DNA of 5,455 bases from the NCBI GenBank assembly GCA_002705325.1, contig PAFS01000023.1, positions 2,358-7,812 of the forward strand, written 5' to 3'. Below the pieces are notes generated by a model that was not told where the DNA came from, did not search any database, and saw nothing but the letters and a program-made list of their open reading frames with translations. The DNA is from Gammaproteobacteria bacterium (lineage in GTDB: Bacteria > Pseudomonadota > Gammaproteobacteria > Pseudomonadales > Litorivicinaceae). Each line of letters begins with the position of its first letter. The stretch's first letter is position 1. Positions 1-5,455 of the stretch are shown piece after piece. Both the position numbers and the translations under genes were made by a program.

Positions 1-1
1 G

Positions 2-520
2 ATCGTGGCTGATACTGTCGGGTTTGTTCAAAACCTGCCGCATGCCCTCGTTGACGCATTTAGGGCGACACTTGAGGAGGCTGCTGAAGCAGATGTTCTG
101 ATGTTTGTTCAAGATGGAGCACATGCCGATCGATTGATGCAAGAGCAGGCGGTTCTTGAGGTCTTATATGAAATCGGAGCCCATGAAGTCCCTCGCGTCA
201 TTGTGATGAATAAAGTGGACATGCGTCCTGAAGTGAAACCAGGGCGGGATGAGGCCGGCCGCGTATGGATTTCAGCAAACAGCGGCGCCGGGCTGGAGGA
301 CCTGGGTTTGGTGCTCGCCGCAGCTATTGGCGAGACACCGAAAGAACATCATTTAGTGCTGCAACCGTCGGAAGGAAAGCTTCGTGCCAAGCTATATCAA
401 GAGGCTGACGTGTTATCTGAATCAACGACTGAGATTGGTGAGACGCAACTGACGATCAGAATCTCCGAGGATAGGCTGGCAACTCTGATGAGAGAGGTTG
501 GTCGAAGTCCACTTCACTGA
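2..520 (+). CDS. hflX: GTPase HflX, C-terminal part (5' end outside window)
   Basis: This is the C-terminal 172 residues of HflX, a ribosome-binding GTPase that splits stalled or heat-damaged 70S ribosomes. The reading frame is open to the left edge, and the GTG at 5 is an internal valine, not a start. The fragment opens at the G3 motif (DTVGF, visible residues 4-8) followed by the HflX-typical LPHALVDAF segment of switch II. The G4 motif NKVD lies at about residues 70-73 and the G5-like segment SANSGAGL at about 90-97. A C-terminal domain of about 70 residues follows and the gene stops at TGA 518-520. The HflX N-terminal domain, G1 and G2 lie outside the window. E. coli HflX is 426 residues, so about 40% is seen here. 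The next gene, dnaB, starts 28 nt downstream with no terminator between, which suggests co-transcription. Family assignment is secure; the activity of this copy is inferred. Confidence 0.95.
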   Translation: MVADTVGFVQNLPHALVDAFRATLEEAAEADVLMFVQDGAHADRLMQEQAVLEVLYEIGAHEVPRVIVMNKVDMRPEVKPGRDEAGRVWISANSGAGLEDLGLVLAAAIGETPKEHHLVLQPSEGKLRAKLYQEADVLSESTTEIGETQLTIRISEDRLATLMREVGRSPLH

Positions 521-539
521 GTATGATGCAGGGCCTCAT

Positions 540-548
540 GGAGAAAGT
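540..548 (+). promoter_or_regulatory. Ribosome binding site fixing the dnaB start
   Basis: GGAG at 540-543 lies 5 nt before ATG 549, a good Shine-Dalgarno arrangement. The frame can be extended upstream to a TTG at 498, inside hflX. That TTG has its nearest purine-rich stretch (GAGAGG, 491-496) only 1 nt away, and the extra 17 residues do not resemble a DnaB N-terminus. The ATG at 549 is therefore preferred. Confidence 0.75.
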
Positions 549-1928
549 ATGGCAGCCGACGATTCAGCATTAGAACAGTTAAAAACCCCTCCCCACTCGA
601 GAGAGGCAGAGCAATCGTTACTCGGTGGCTTATTGCTTGATACACAAACTTGGGATCAAGTTACTGAAATGGTGACTCAGGAAGATTTCTATCTGCCAGA
701 GCATCGGCTCATTTTTGAGGCGATGTTTAAGGTGTCTGAACGGAATCGCCCATTGGACGTGCTCACTATTTCTGAGCAGCTTGATGTCATGGATGAGGCG
801 GACAACGCGGGGGGTATTGCTTATTTATCTGAATTGGCAGCGAGCGCCTCAAGTGCCAGCAACGTCACCGCTTATGCAGAAATTATTCGTGATCGCGCAG
901 TCCTTCGTCAGCTAATCCGTGTCGCTGGAGAGATGTCTGAGAATGCGCGCAAGCCTGCGGGCCGGAGCGTTAGCGAAATTCTCGATGAAGCAGAATCCAA
1001 AGTTTTCAAAATCAGTGAGGAGCGGCCGTCACGAGGTGGGCCTGAGGCGGTCAATCATTACTTAAAAGTCGCACTCAGAAAAATCGATGAGCTGTATGCG
1101 TCAGATTCGGAAATCACAGGCGTATCGACTGGATTCAAGAAACTCGATCAGATGACTGCGGGGCTCCAACAATCTGATCTGGTGATTATCGCAGGTCGTC
1201 CGTCGATGGGTAAAACCACCCTTGCGATGTGCTTGGTCGAATCCTGCGTCATCAAATCAGAAAAGCCAACACTGGTGTTTTCGATGGAAATGCCTGGTGA
1301 GTCAATCGTTATGCGGATGCTTTCATCCCTCGGTCGGATTGATCAGATCAAGGTGCGTACCGGTAAATTAAGCGATGAAGATTGGCCTCGTCTAACGTCG
1401 GCTTTTAGTTTGCTGAACGAAAAGCCTCTTTACATCGATGACACACCAGCGCTGACACCAACCGAATTACGAACTCGCGCACGGCGCATCGCGCGGCAGC
1501 ATCCGGAAGGGCTTGGTATGATAATGATTGATTATCTTCAGTTAATGCAGGTCGCAGGTGGTAGCGAAAACCGGGCTGGTGAGATTTCAGAAATCTCGCG
1601 TTCCCTAAAGGCCCTAGCGAAAGAATTGAATTGTCCCGTCGTAGCACTTTCCCAGTTGAACCGCTCACTAGAGCAGCGACCAAACAAACGTCCGGTGATG
1701 TCTGACTTACGCGAATCTGGAGCTATTGAACAGGACGCAGATGTGATTTGCTTTATTTACCGCGACGAGGTGTATAACGAGAACACTGAAGCAAAGGGTA
1801 TTGCTGAGATTATTATTGGTAAACAGCGTAATGGTCCGATCGGTACAATAAGACTTGCATTCCTCGGGCAGTATACGCGCTTTGAGGACCTGGCTGAGTC
1901 ATATTACGAGGACTTCCCACATGGGTAA
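549..1928 (+). CDS. dnaB: Replicative DNA helicase DnaB
   Basis: DnaB is the hexameric 5'-3' helicase that unwinds DNA at the replication fork and recruits DnaG primase. The product is 459 residues (E. coli 471). Residues about 13-115 form the N-terminal helical domain, opening with PPHSREAEQSLLGGLLLD. A linker follows, and the RecA-like motor domain runs from about residue 180 to 450. Walker A is GRPSMGKTT (216-224, Lys222). Walker B ends in MIMIDYLQL with Asp328. The segment SQLNRSLEQR and the C-terminal GKQRNGPIG, with the likely arginine finger Arg427, are intact. No intein interrupts the P-loop, a common DnaB intein site. The start is chosen at ATG 549 because of GGAG at 540-543. It lies 28 nt after hflX and overlaps the next gene by 8 nt. 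The usual rpsR-rplI-dnaB context is absent immediately upstream. Identification is essentially certain. Confidence 0.98.
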   Translation: MAADDSALEQLKTPPHSREAEQSLLGGLLLDTQTWDQVTEMVTQEDFYLPEHRLIFEAMFKVSERNRPLDVLTISEQLDVMDEADNAGGIAYLSELAASASSASNVTAYAEIIRDRAVLRQLIRVAGEMSENARKPAGRSVSEILDEAESKVFKISEERPSRGGPEAVNHYLKVALRKIDELYASDSEITGVSTGFKKLDQMTAGLQQSDLVIIAGRPSMGKTTLAMCLVESCVIKSEKPTLVFSMEMPGESIVMRMLSSLGRIDQIKVRTGKLSDEDWPRLTSAFSLLNEKPLYIDDTPALTPTELRTRARRIARQHPEGLGMIMIDYLQLMQVAGGSENRAGEISEISRSLKALAKELNCPVVALSQLNRSLEQRPNKRPVMSDLRESGAIEQDADVICFIYRDEVYNENTEAKGIAEIIIGKQRNGPIGTIRLAFLGQYTRFEDLAESYYEDFPHG

Positions 1929-2451
1929 GTCACTGCACGATCAGTTACTCGCTCTCGGCGTCGCTGACAAAAAGAAAGCAAAGCAAGCCAAACATCAACA
2001 GCGAGTTGAGTCCAAGGAACCGAAAGGGCCAGGTATTCAGGAAAGCCTTCAAGAGGCGCAGCAAAAAGCGCAGGATGAGAAAAAAGCTCGAGATCAAGCG
2101 TTAGCTACGGAGCGTGAGGCGAAACGTTTGAAGGCGGAGAAGCTTGCTCAGGTCCGTGACATGGTGAAATCAAATCTCATTGATCGCGGCCCTGACGCTC
2201 AACGGGTTGATTTTCGCTTCCCTTACGGAAAAAAAATCAGACCCTTCCCAGTCAGTACCGACGTGAGGGATCAATTGGCCCGAGGAATGATCGGTCTGAT
2301 TGAGATCGATGGTGCAATATGTATCGTTCCGAGAGGTGTCCTCGAAAAATGCATAGAACGACTTGAAGGCCAGGAAATCTTTTCTCATCTTGCGAAACTA
2401 GAGGTGCAAGATGATGACTATCCACCGATCCCCGACGATCTCGATTGGTAA
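1921..2451 (+). CDS. DUF2058 family protein (YaiL-like)
   Basis: The product is a 176-residue soluble, highly charged protein. Residues about 15-85 are rich in Lys, Glu, Gln and Ala and probably form a long helix or coiled coil. A compact C-terminal part (about 92-165) carries DFRFPYGKKIRPFPV and a hydrophobic core, and the protein ends in an acidic tail finishing PDDLDW. This layout and the terminal DDLxW match DUF2058, whose E. coli member is YaiL; family members have been labelled nucleoprotein or polynucleotide-associated, but the function is not established. ATG 1921 is chosen because GAGG at 1908-1911 sits 9 nt upstream. It overlaps the last 8 nt of dnaB in another frame, suggesting translational coupling. 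An upstream in-frame TTG at 1855 lies deep inside dnaB and is unlikely. A run of eight A (2229-2236) falls inside the gene but the frame stays intact. The family call rests on recalled sequence similarity. Confidence 0.87.
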   Translation: MGKSLHDQLLALGVADKKKAKQAKHQQRVESKEPKGPGIQESLQEAQQKAQDEKKARDQALATEREAKRLKAEKLAQVRDMVKSNLIDRGPDAQRVDFRFPYGKKIRPFPVSTDVRDQLARGMIGLIEIDGAICIVPRGVLEKCIERLEGQEIFSHLAKLEVQDDDYPPIPDDLDW

Positions 2452-3351
2452 ATGCCAGTCCATGAACTAGCGGCGCTTGGTGCGTCACTATGTTTTGCGA
2501 TTGCCGGTGTGCTTGCTGTCAAACCGTCGCGTGCGCTTGGGGCAATTCGATTCAATCGTATCCGTATGCTGATCATGGCTGTCGGTCTTTTCGTTGCCGC
2601 GATGGTCTCCGGCGGGCTACCTACGCTGACAGCTGAATCGCTACCGATTTTATTGATCTCAGGCCTTGTCGGAATTTTTCTGGGCGATACTTTTCTATTT
2701 GCTGGGCTCCGCCGAGTTGGACCGCGGCTGAATGCTGTGATGTTTGCGTTCAATGCACCATTGACGGCAGTTGCAGGTATTTTCTTTCTTGACGAGATAT
2801 TGTCTTTCTCGGTGTTTCTGGGATGCATCCTGGTCACAACAGGAGTCGTCATAGCTGTTGTCTACGGACAAAAGCGATCATCTTCAAGTCATTGGGACGT
2901 GGTGCATGGATCGTTACCTGTTGGACTGCTTTTTGGATTTTTGGCTGCTGCTGGACAGGCTGGAGGGATTCTCTTGTCACGACCGTTGATGGCACAGGGT
3001 GTCGATCCAATTGCAGCGTCAGCAGTTCGAGTTGCGATCGCAGCGGTTGCATTAGTCATTGTGTATGAAATTTCCAGTCGAGGTATGCAACGCGATCATT
3101 CTGCGTGGACCACAGAAGCCATACTGAAAACTTTGGGAAGCGGTGTGATTGGTATGGGCGTCGGGATGACACTTGTGATGTTCGCATTACAAGGTGGTGA
3201 GGCAGGAATTGTATCGACCCTTAGCTCGGCCGCCCCGGTTTTTATCTTGCCAGTTCTTTGGGTCATTTCAGCTCGTCGACCGGGAATTGGTGCATGGGTT
3301 GGCGCGAGCATTGTATTTTTTGGAACGGCGCTCATCTTCATTCAAGGCTGA
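2452..3351 (+). CDS. EamA/DMT superfamily inner-membrane transporter
   Basis: The product is a 299-residue integral membrane protein with about ten hydrophobic segments. By eye they lie near residues 4-22, 38-57, 62-84, 90-112, 116-138, 154-174, 182-204, 228-247, 252-272 and 276-297. This is the usual length and two-repeat layout (5+5 helices) of drug/metabolite transporters of the EamA type. The first repeat contains the family-typical stretch GDTFLFAGLRRVGPRLNAV running into FNAPLTAVAGIFFLDE. Family members export or exchange small metabolites such as amino acids, their derivatives or drugs; the substrate here cannot be read from sequence. ATG 2452 directly follows the stop of the DUF2058 gene (TAA 2449-2451). 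No clear Shine-Dalgarno sequence precedes it, so translation probably relies on reinitiation after the upstream gene. Arginine codons are mixed (CGT, CGC, CGA and CGG all occur), unlike aapJ. It is the last gene before the 210-bp intergenic region. Confidence 0.92.
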   Translation: MPVHELAALGASLCFAIAGVLAVKPSRALGAIRFNRIRMLIMAVGLFVAAMVSGGLPTLTAESLPILLISGLVGIFLGDTFLFAGLRRVGPRLNAVMFAFNAPLTAVAGIFFLDEILSFSVFLGCILVTTGVVIAVVYGQKRSSSSHWDVVHGSLPVGLLFGFLAAAGQAGGILLSRPLMAQGVDPIAASAVRVAIAAVALVIVYEISSRGMQRDHSAWTTEAILKTLGSGVIGMGVGMTLVMFALQGGEAGIVSTLSSAAPVFILPVLWVISARRPGIGAWVGASIVFFGTALIFIQG

Positions 3352-3358
3352 TGCACTG

Positions 3359-3376
3359 AATTTATGCAATTTATGC
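3359..3376 (+). repeat. 9-bp perfect tandem repeat (two copies)
   Basis: AATTTATGC occurs twice in immediate succession at 3359-3367 and 3368-3376, starting 7 nt after the eamA-family stop codon and 9 nt before the hairpin at 3386. It may be a chance or slippage product, or a pair of direct half-sites for a regulator. Only two copies are present. Confidence 0.6.
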
Positions 3377-3385
3377 ACAAATCTG

Positions 3386-3415
3386 GGGCTTTTTCGCTTG
3401 TGAAAGCAAAAGCCT
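3386..3415 (+). terminator. Possible terminator hairpin after the EamA gene
   Basis: GGCTTTT (3387-3393) pairs perfectly with AAAAGCC (3408-3414), extended by a G-U pair at 3386/3415. Inside it, GCTT (3396-3399) pairs with AAGC (3404-3407) around a GTGA loop, with a 2-nt bulge TC at 3394-3395. The hairpin lies 34 nt past the stop codon. It lacks an immediate U-tract: the first T run (TTTT, 3424-3427) begins 8 nt after the stem. It may be a weak terminator, a 3'-end stabilising stem or part of a regulatory leader. Confidence 0.45.
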
Positions 3416-3561
3416 AATGCTAGTTTTCTGAGCTATGGCGGCGGGCACACCCGAAGTTTGTCACGGCATAATAGTTGCTGATCCAAACGATGGGTGCCTA
3501 CAAAATATTGATAAGGCCCGTATGAAGATTAAAACAAACCGCTTAATTCAGGAGTTATTCC
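3416..3561 (+). promoter_or_regulatory. Presumed promoter and leader of the aap operon
   Basis: Between the hairpin and aapJ there are about 145 nt without a convincing gene. A promoter for aapJ must lie here or just upstream unless the gene is read through from the left block. Only weak sigma-70-like matches are visible. One is TTGCTG at 3475-3480 with TACAAA at 3499-3504 (18-nt spacing); another is CATAAT at 3467-3472 without a recognisable -35 box. A short CGGG-CACA-CCCG inverted repeat lies at 3442-3453, and GTTTG (3456-3460) can pair with CAAAC (3484-3488). No good sigma-54 GG-N10-GC element was found. Exact promoter placement is uncertain. Confidence 0.35.
3550..3554 (+). promoter_or_regulatory. 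Strong ribosome binding site of aapJ
   Basis: AGGAG at 3550-3554 lies 7 nt before ATG 3562. This is the strongest Shine-Dalgarno match in the window and fixes the start of a product that begins directly with a signal peptide. Confidence 0.85.
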
Positions 3562-4584
3562 ATGAAATTGTCTGCAAAAATTGCAACTACTATCGCAGCG
3601 TCCGCTGTTGCAGTTGCTCAGGTCGCATCAGCTGGCACGCTGGATGATGTTAAAGCTCGTGGCGAGCTAAAGTGTGGCGTCAGTGGTGGCGTACCAGGAT
3701 TCTCAGCACCAGATGATGCTGGTCGTATGCAAGGCATCGATGCAGCTGTCTGTGACGCGGTTGCGGCTGCAGTCCTCGGCGATGCAAGTAAAGTGACATT
3801 TATCCCACTGACAGCAAAGGAGCGTTTTACCGCGCTTGCATCGGGTGAAGTCGATGTGTTGTCGCGTAACACTACCCACACGCTGACTCGTGAAGCATCA
3901 CTGGGTCTGAACTTCACGTACTACAACTACATTGATGGCCAAGGATTCATGGTCATGAAAGATTCTGGCATCAAGTCAACGCTTGAGCTGGATGGAGCGA
4001 GCATTTGTGTTCAAGCTGGTACAACAACTGAGCTGAACATGGCGGATTACTTCCGTAACAACAACATGTCATTCACTCCTGTTGGTTATGAGACATCAAC
4101 ACAAACACGTGAAGGCTTTGAAGGCGGTGCTTGTGATGTGTTGACATCTGATAAGTCTCAGCTGGCAGCCCTTTCAACTGAGATGAAGGTTGGTCCAGAA
4201 GGTGTGACGATTCTTCCAGAAACGATTTCAAAAGAGCCACTCGGGCCAGTCGTTCGTCAAGGCGACGACCAGTGGATGGACATCGTTGCGATGACACTGT
4301 ACGCGTTGATCAATGCCGAAGAGCTTGGCATTACATCAGGCAATATCGATAAGTTGAAAGCGAACCCAAGTAATCCAAACGTTGCACGTTTGGTTGGAAC
4401 CGAAGGTAATATGGGCGAGCTTCTAGGCCTCGGAGCTGACTGGTCGTATAACGCGATCAAGCAAGTTGGTAACTATGGTGAAATTTACGAGCGCACTGTT
4501 GCCAAGATCGGTATTCCACGTGCAGGTTCAGTAAATGATCTGTGGACTCGTGGTGGTATCCTTTACGCGCCACCGATTCGTTAA
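3562..4584 (+). CDS. aapJ: General L-amino-acid ABC transporter, periplasmic binding protein AapJ/BztA
   Basis: This is the substrate-binding subunit of a broad-specificity L-amino-acid importer (AapJQMP/BztABCD, solute-binding protein family 3). The 340-residue precursor matches the family's usual length. Residues 1-24 form a Sec signal peptide: Lys2 and Lys6, a hydrophobic core, and ASA before the predicted cleavage ahead of Gly25. The mature protein opens TLDDVKARGELKCGVSGG. Family-typical segments follow: VCDAVAAAVLGD (about 63-74), SRNTT (101-105), DGQGFMV, ICVQAGTT, CDVLTSDKSQLA, and the C-terminal LWTRGGILYAPPIR (327-340). Position 106 is His where I recall Trp in most relatives. Twelve of 13 arginines use CGT, a bias typical of highly expressed genes and unlike the EamA gene upstream. 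Together with the AGGAG site and the hairpin after the stop codon, this points to abundant periplasmic production. aapQ follows, which confirms the operon. Actual substrates are inferred from the family. Confidence 0.96.
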   Translation: MKLSAKIATTIAASAVAVAQVASAGTLDDVKARGELKCGVSGGVPGFSAPDDAGRMQGIDAAVCDAVAAAVLGDASKVTFIPLTAKERFTALASGEVDVLSRNTTHTLTREASLGLNFTYYNYIDGQGFMVMKDSGIKSTLELDGASICVQAGTTTELNMADYFRNNNMSFTPVGYETSTQTREGFEGGACDVLTSDKSQLAALSTEMKVGPEGVTILPETISKEPLGPVVRQGDDQWMDIVAMTLYALINAEELGITSGNIDKLKANPSNPNVARLVGTEGNMGELLGLGADWSYNAIKQVGNYGEIYERTVAKIGIPRAGSVNDLWTRGGILYAPPIR

Positions 4585-4598
4585 TCGGATCGAATACC

Positions 4599-4626
4599 AG
4601 ACCGGGCAAATGCCCGGTCTTTCTTT
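4599..4626 (+). terminator. Intra-operon rho-independent terminator or attenuator after aapJ
   Basis: AGACCGGGC (4599-4607) and GCCCGGTCT (4612-4620) form a perfect 9-bp GC-rich stem with an AAAT loop, followed by a U-rich tail (TTTCTTT, 4620-4626). This is a textbook intrinsic terminator shape. It starts 14 nt after the aapJ stop and ends about 20 nt before the aapQ start. Lying between two genes of one transporter, it probably ends most transcripts after aapJ and lets some continue. It would also protect the 3' end of an aapJ-only mRNA. Confidence 0.85.
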
Positions 4627-4646
4627 AATAATCGACGGATTGTATT

Positions 4647-5455
4647 GTGACAGAACGTGCCCGTGTTCCCCTGCATCGAGCCCCGAAGTTTAGAGCGTTA
4701 GTCTTTCAAATCCTGGCCTTGGGATTGGTGGTTTATGGGTTCCACTCGTTATTTCAAACGACAGTCGATAATTTAGTTGCTCGTGGCATCCAAACTGGAA
4801 CCAGCTTCTTTGATGAAGTGGCACCGTTTCAAATTGGTTTCAGTCCGTTCTTCGACTACAAACTCGGCGAATCAACCTACATCGATGTATTTTTCGTCGG
4901 AATACAGAACACGATATTGGTCGCTGTACTCGGGATCATTGCGGCAACGATTCTCGGTTTCTTTATCGGGGTAATTCGCCTATCTCCTAACTGGCTTGTT
5001 TCTCGTGGCGCGCTTGCCTACATCGAGATTTTTAGAAACGTTCCACTGCTGTTACAGATTATGTTCTGGAACTTCGCAATCTTTTTGCCGTCGCTTCCGG
5101 CGCCAAAAAATTCGATCGAAATGGGCTCCTTTTATTTGAATGCTCGCGGCTTCCATACACCGCTGCCAGTGGTCGACGATTCGACTGGATTTACGATATG
5201 GATCGCGATGTTGGTGATTCTCTGTGCCGGCTTGGTTGTATTCGCGAGACGCGCAAAAGCGCGATTTGAGGATACTGGAGAGCAATTACCAATCGGATGG
5301 ATCTCGTTGGGTGTAATCTTCGGTGGCGGCTATCTTCTCTATTTGATCGCTGGATCACCGCTGACATTCGACGAGCCGGTATTAGGACGTTTCAATTTCA
5401 AAGGGGGCGGACAACTTCCGCTACCGCTCTTCTCATTGTGGTTTGCGCTCACGCT
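4647..5455 (+). CDS. aapQ: General L-amino-acid ABC transporter, permease AapQ/BztB (3' end outside window)
   Basis: This is one of the two inner-membrane permease subunits of the AapJQMP importer. The frame is open from GTG 4647 to the right edge, giving 269 residues of a protein that is usually about 380-400. The start is set by an in-frame TAA at 4626-4628, which leaves GTG 4647 as the best codon, preceded by only a weak ACGGA (4635-4639). The N-terminus has a basic stretch and a membrane segment at about 17-36. The family-typical RGIQTGTSFF (46-55) and a periplasmic FQIGFSPFF follow. The permease core starts at about residue 78 with GIQNTILVA (85-93) and a long membrane segment, then YIEIFRNVPLLLQIMFWNF (125 onward). 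The long insertion between membrane segments (YLNARGFHTP and following), characteristic of AapQ/BztB, is present. The EAA loop that contacts the ATPase is not reached. aapM and aapP are expected downstream. Confidence 0.95.
   Translation, partial: MTERARVPLHRAPKFRALVFQILALGLVVYGFHSLFQTTVDNLVARGIQTGTSFFDEVAPFQIGFSPFFDYKLGESTYIDVFFVGIQNTILVAVLGIIAATILGFFIGVIRLSPNWLVSRGALAYIEIFRNVPLLLQIMFWNFAIFLPSLPAPKNSIEMGSFYLNARGFHTPLPVVDDSTGFTIWIAMLVILCAGLVVFARRAKARFEDTGEQLPIGWISLGVIFGGGYLLYLIAGSPLTFDEPVLGRFNFKGGGQLPLPLFSLWFALT

Noticed and set aside
5..7. GTG at the left edge as a gene start
   Set aside because: The frame is open upstream to the window edge and the GTG falls just before the G3 motif of HflX, so it is an internal codon of a truncated gene.
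498..548. Upstream TTG extension of dnaB by 17 residues
   Set aside because: It lies inside hflX, lacks a properly spaced Shine-Dalgarno sequence and does not resemble DnaB N-termini. ATG 549 has GGAG 5 nt upstream.
1191..1220. Possible intein insertion at the DnaB P-loop
   Set aside because: The Walker A segment GRPSMGKTT is continuous and the protein is of normal length, so no intein is present.
1405..1683. 92-codon antisense reading frame inside dnaB
   Set aside because: It lies fully within a well conserved gene on the other strand, has no recognisable domain and looks like a shadow.
2418..2852. 144-codon antisense reading frame across the DUF2058/EamA junction
   Set aside because: Its composition is low-complexity, rich in Ser, Thr, Pro and Ile, as expected opposite a membrane-protein gene. 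The forward genes explain the region.
3441..3460. Sigma-54-like promoter (GGGCAC region) upstream of aapJ
   Set aside because: GG at 3444-3445 is followed after 10 nt by GT rather than GC, so the essential -12 element is missing.
3618..3917. 99-codon antisense reading frame inside aapJ
   Set aside because: It is a shadow of the strongly supported aapJ frame, with no family resemblance.

Overview
The window is ordinary bacterial chromosome, densely coding, with every recognisable gene on the + strand. It looks gammaproteobacterial. DnaB follows the Escherichia coli type closely, and it is followed by a DUF2058 (YaiL-like) gene, a family found mainly in Gammaproteobacteria. A general L-amino-acid ABC transporter of the AapJQMP/BztABCD type is also present; it is common in Alphaproteobacteria and also occurs in marine or environmental Gammaproteobacteria. 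Base composition looks close to balanced. The genus cannot be named from this sequence.

Left block (1-3351): the 3' part of hflX (ribosome-associated GTPase), dnaB (replicative helicase), a DUF2058 gene and an EamA/DMT-family membrane transporter are packed head to tail. The junctions are a 28-nt gap, an 8-nt overlap and a 0-nt gap, so these four genes are probably co-transcribed. The block ends at an imperfect hairpin (3386-3415) that may be its terminator.

Middle (3352-3561): a 210-bp intergenic region holds a 9-bp tandem repeat, the hairpin, and the presumed promoter and leader of the amino-acid transporter. No strong promoter consensus is visible.

Right block (3562-5455): aapJ (periplasmic binding protein) is followed by a very good GC-rich hairpin with a U-rich tail, then by aapQ (inner-membrane permease), which runs off the right edge. 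The hairpin inside the operon, together with the strong ribosome binding site and strong arginine codon bias of aapJ, fits a binding protein made in excess over the membrane subunits. aapM and aapP would be expected beyond the window.

No mobile element, CRISPR array, RNA gene or clearly new system is visible. The points most worth checking are the intra-operon terminator, the hflX-dnaB gene order, a substitution in the conserved SRNTT segment of AapJ and the leader upstream of aapJ.
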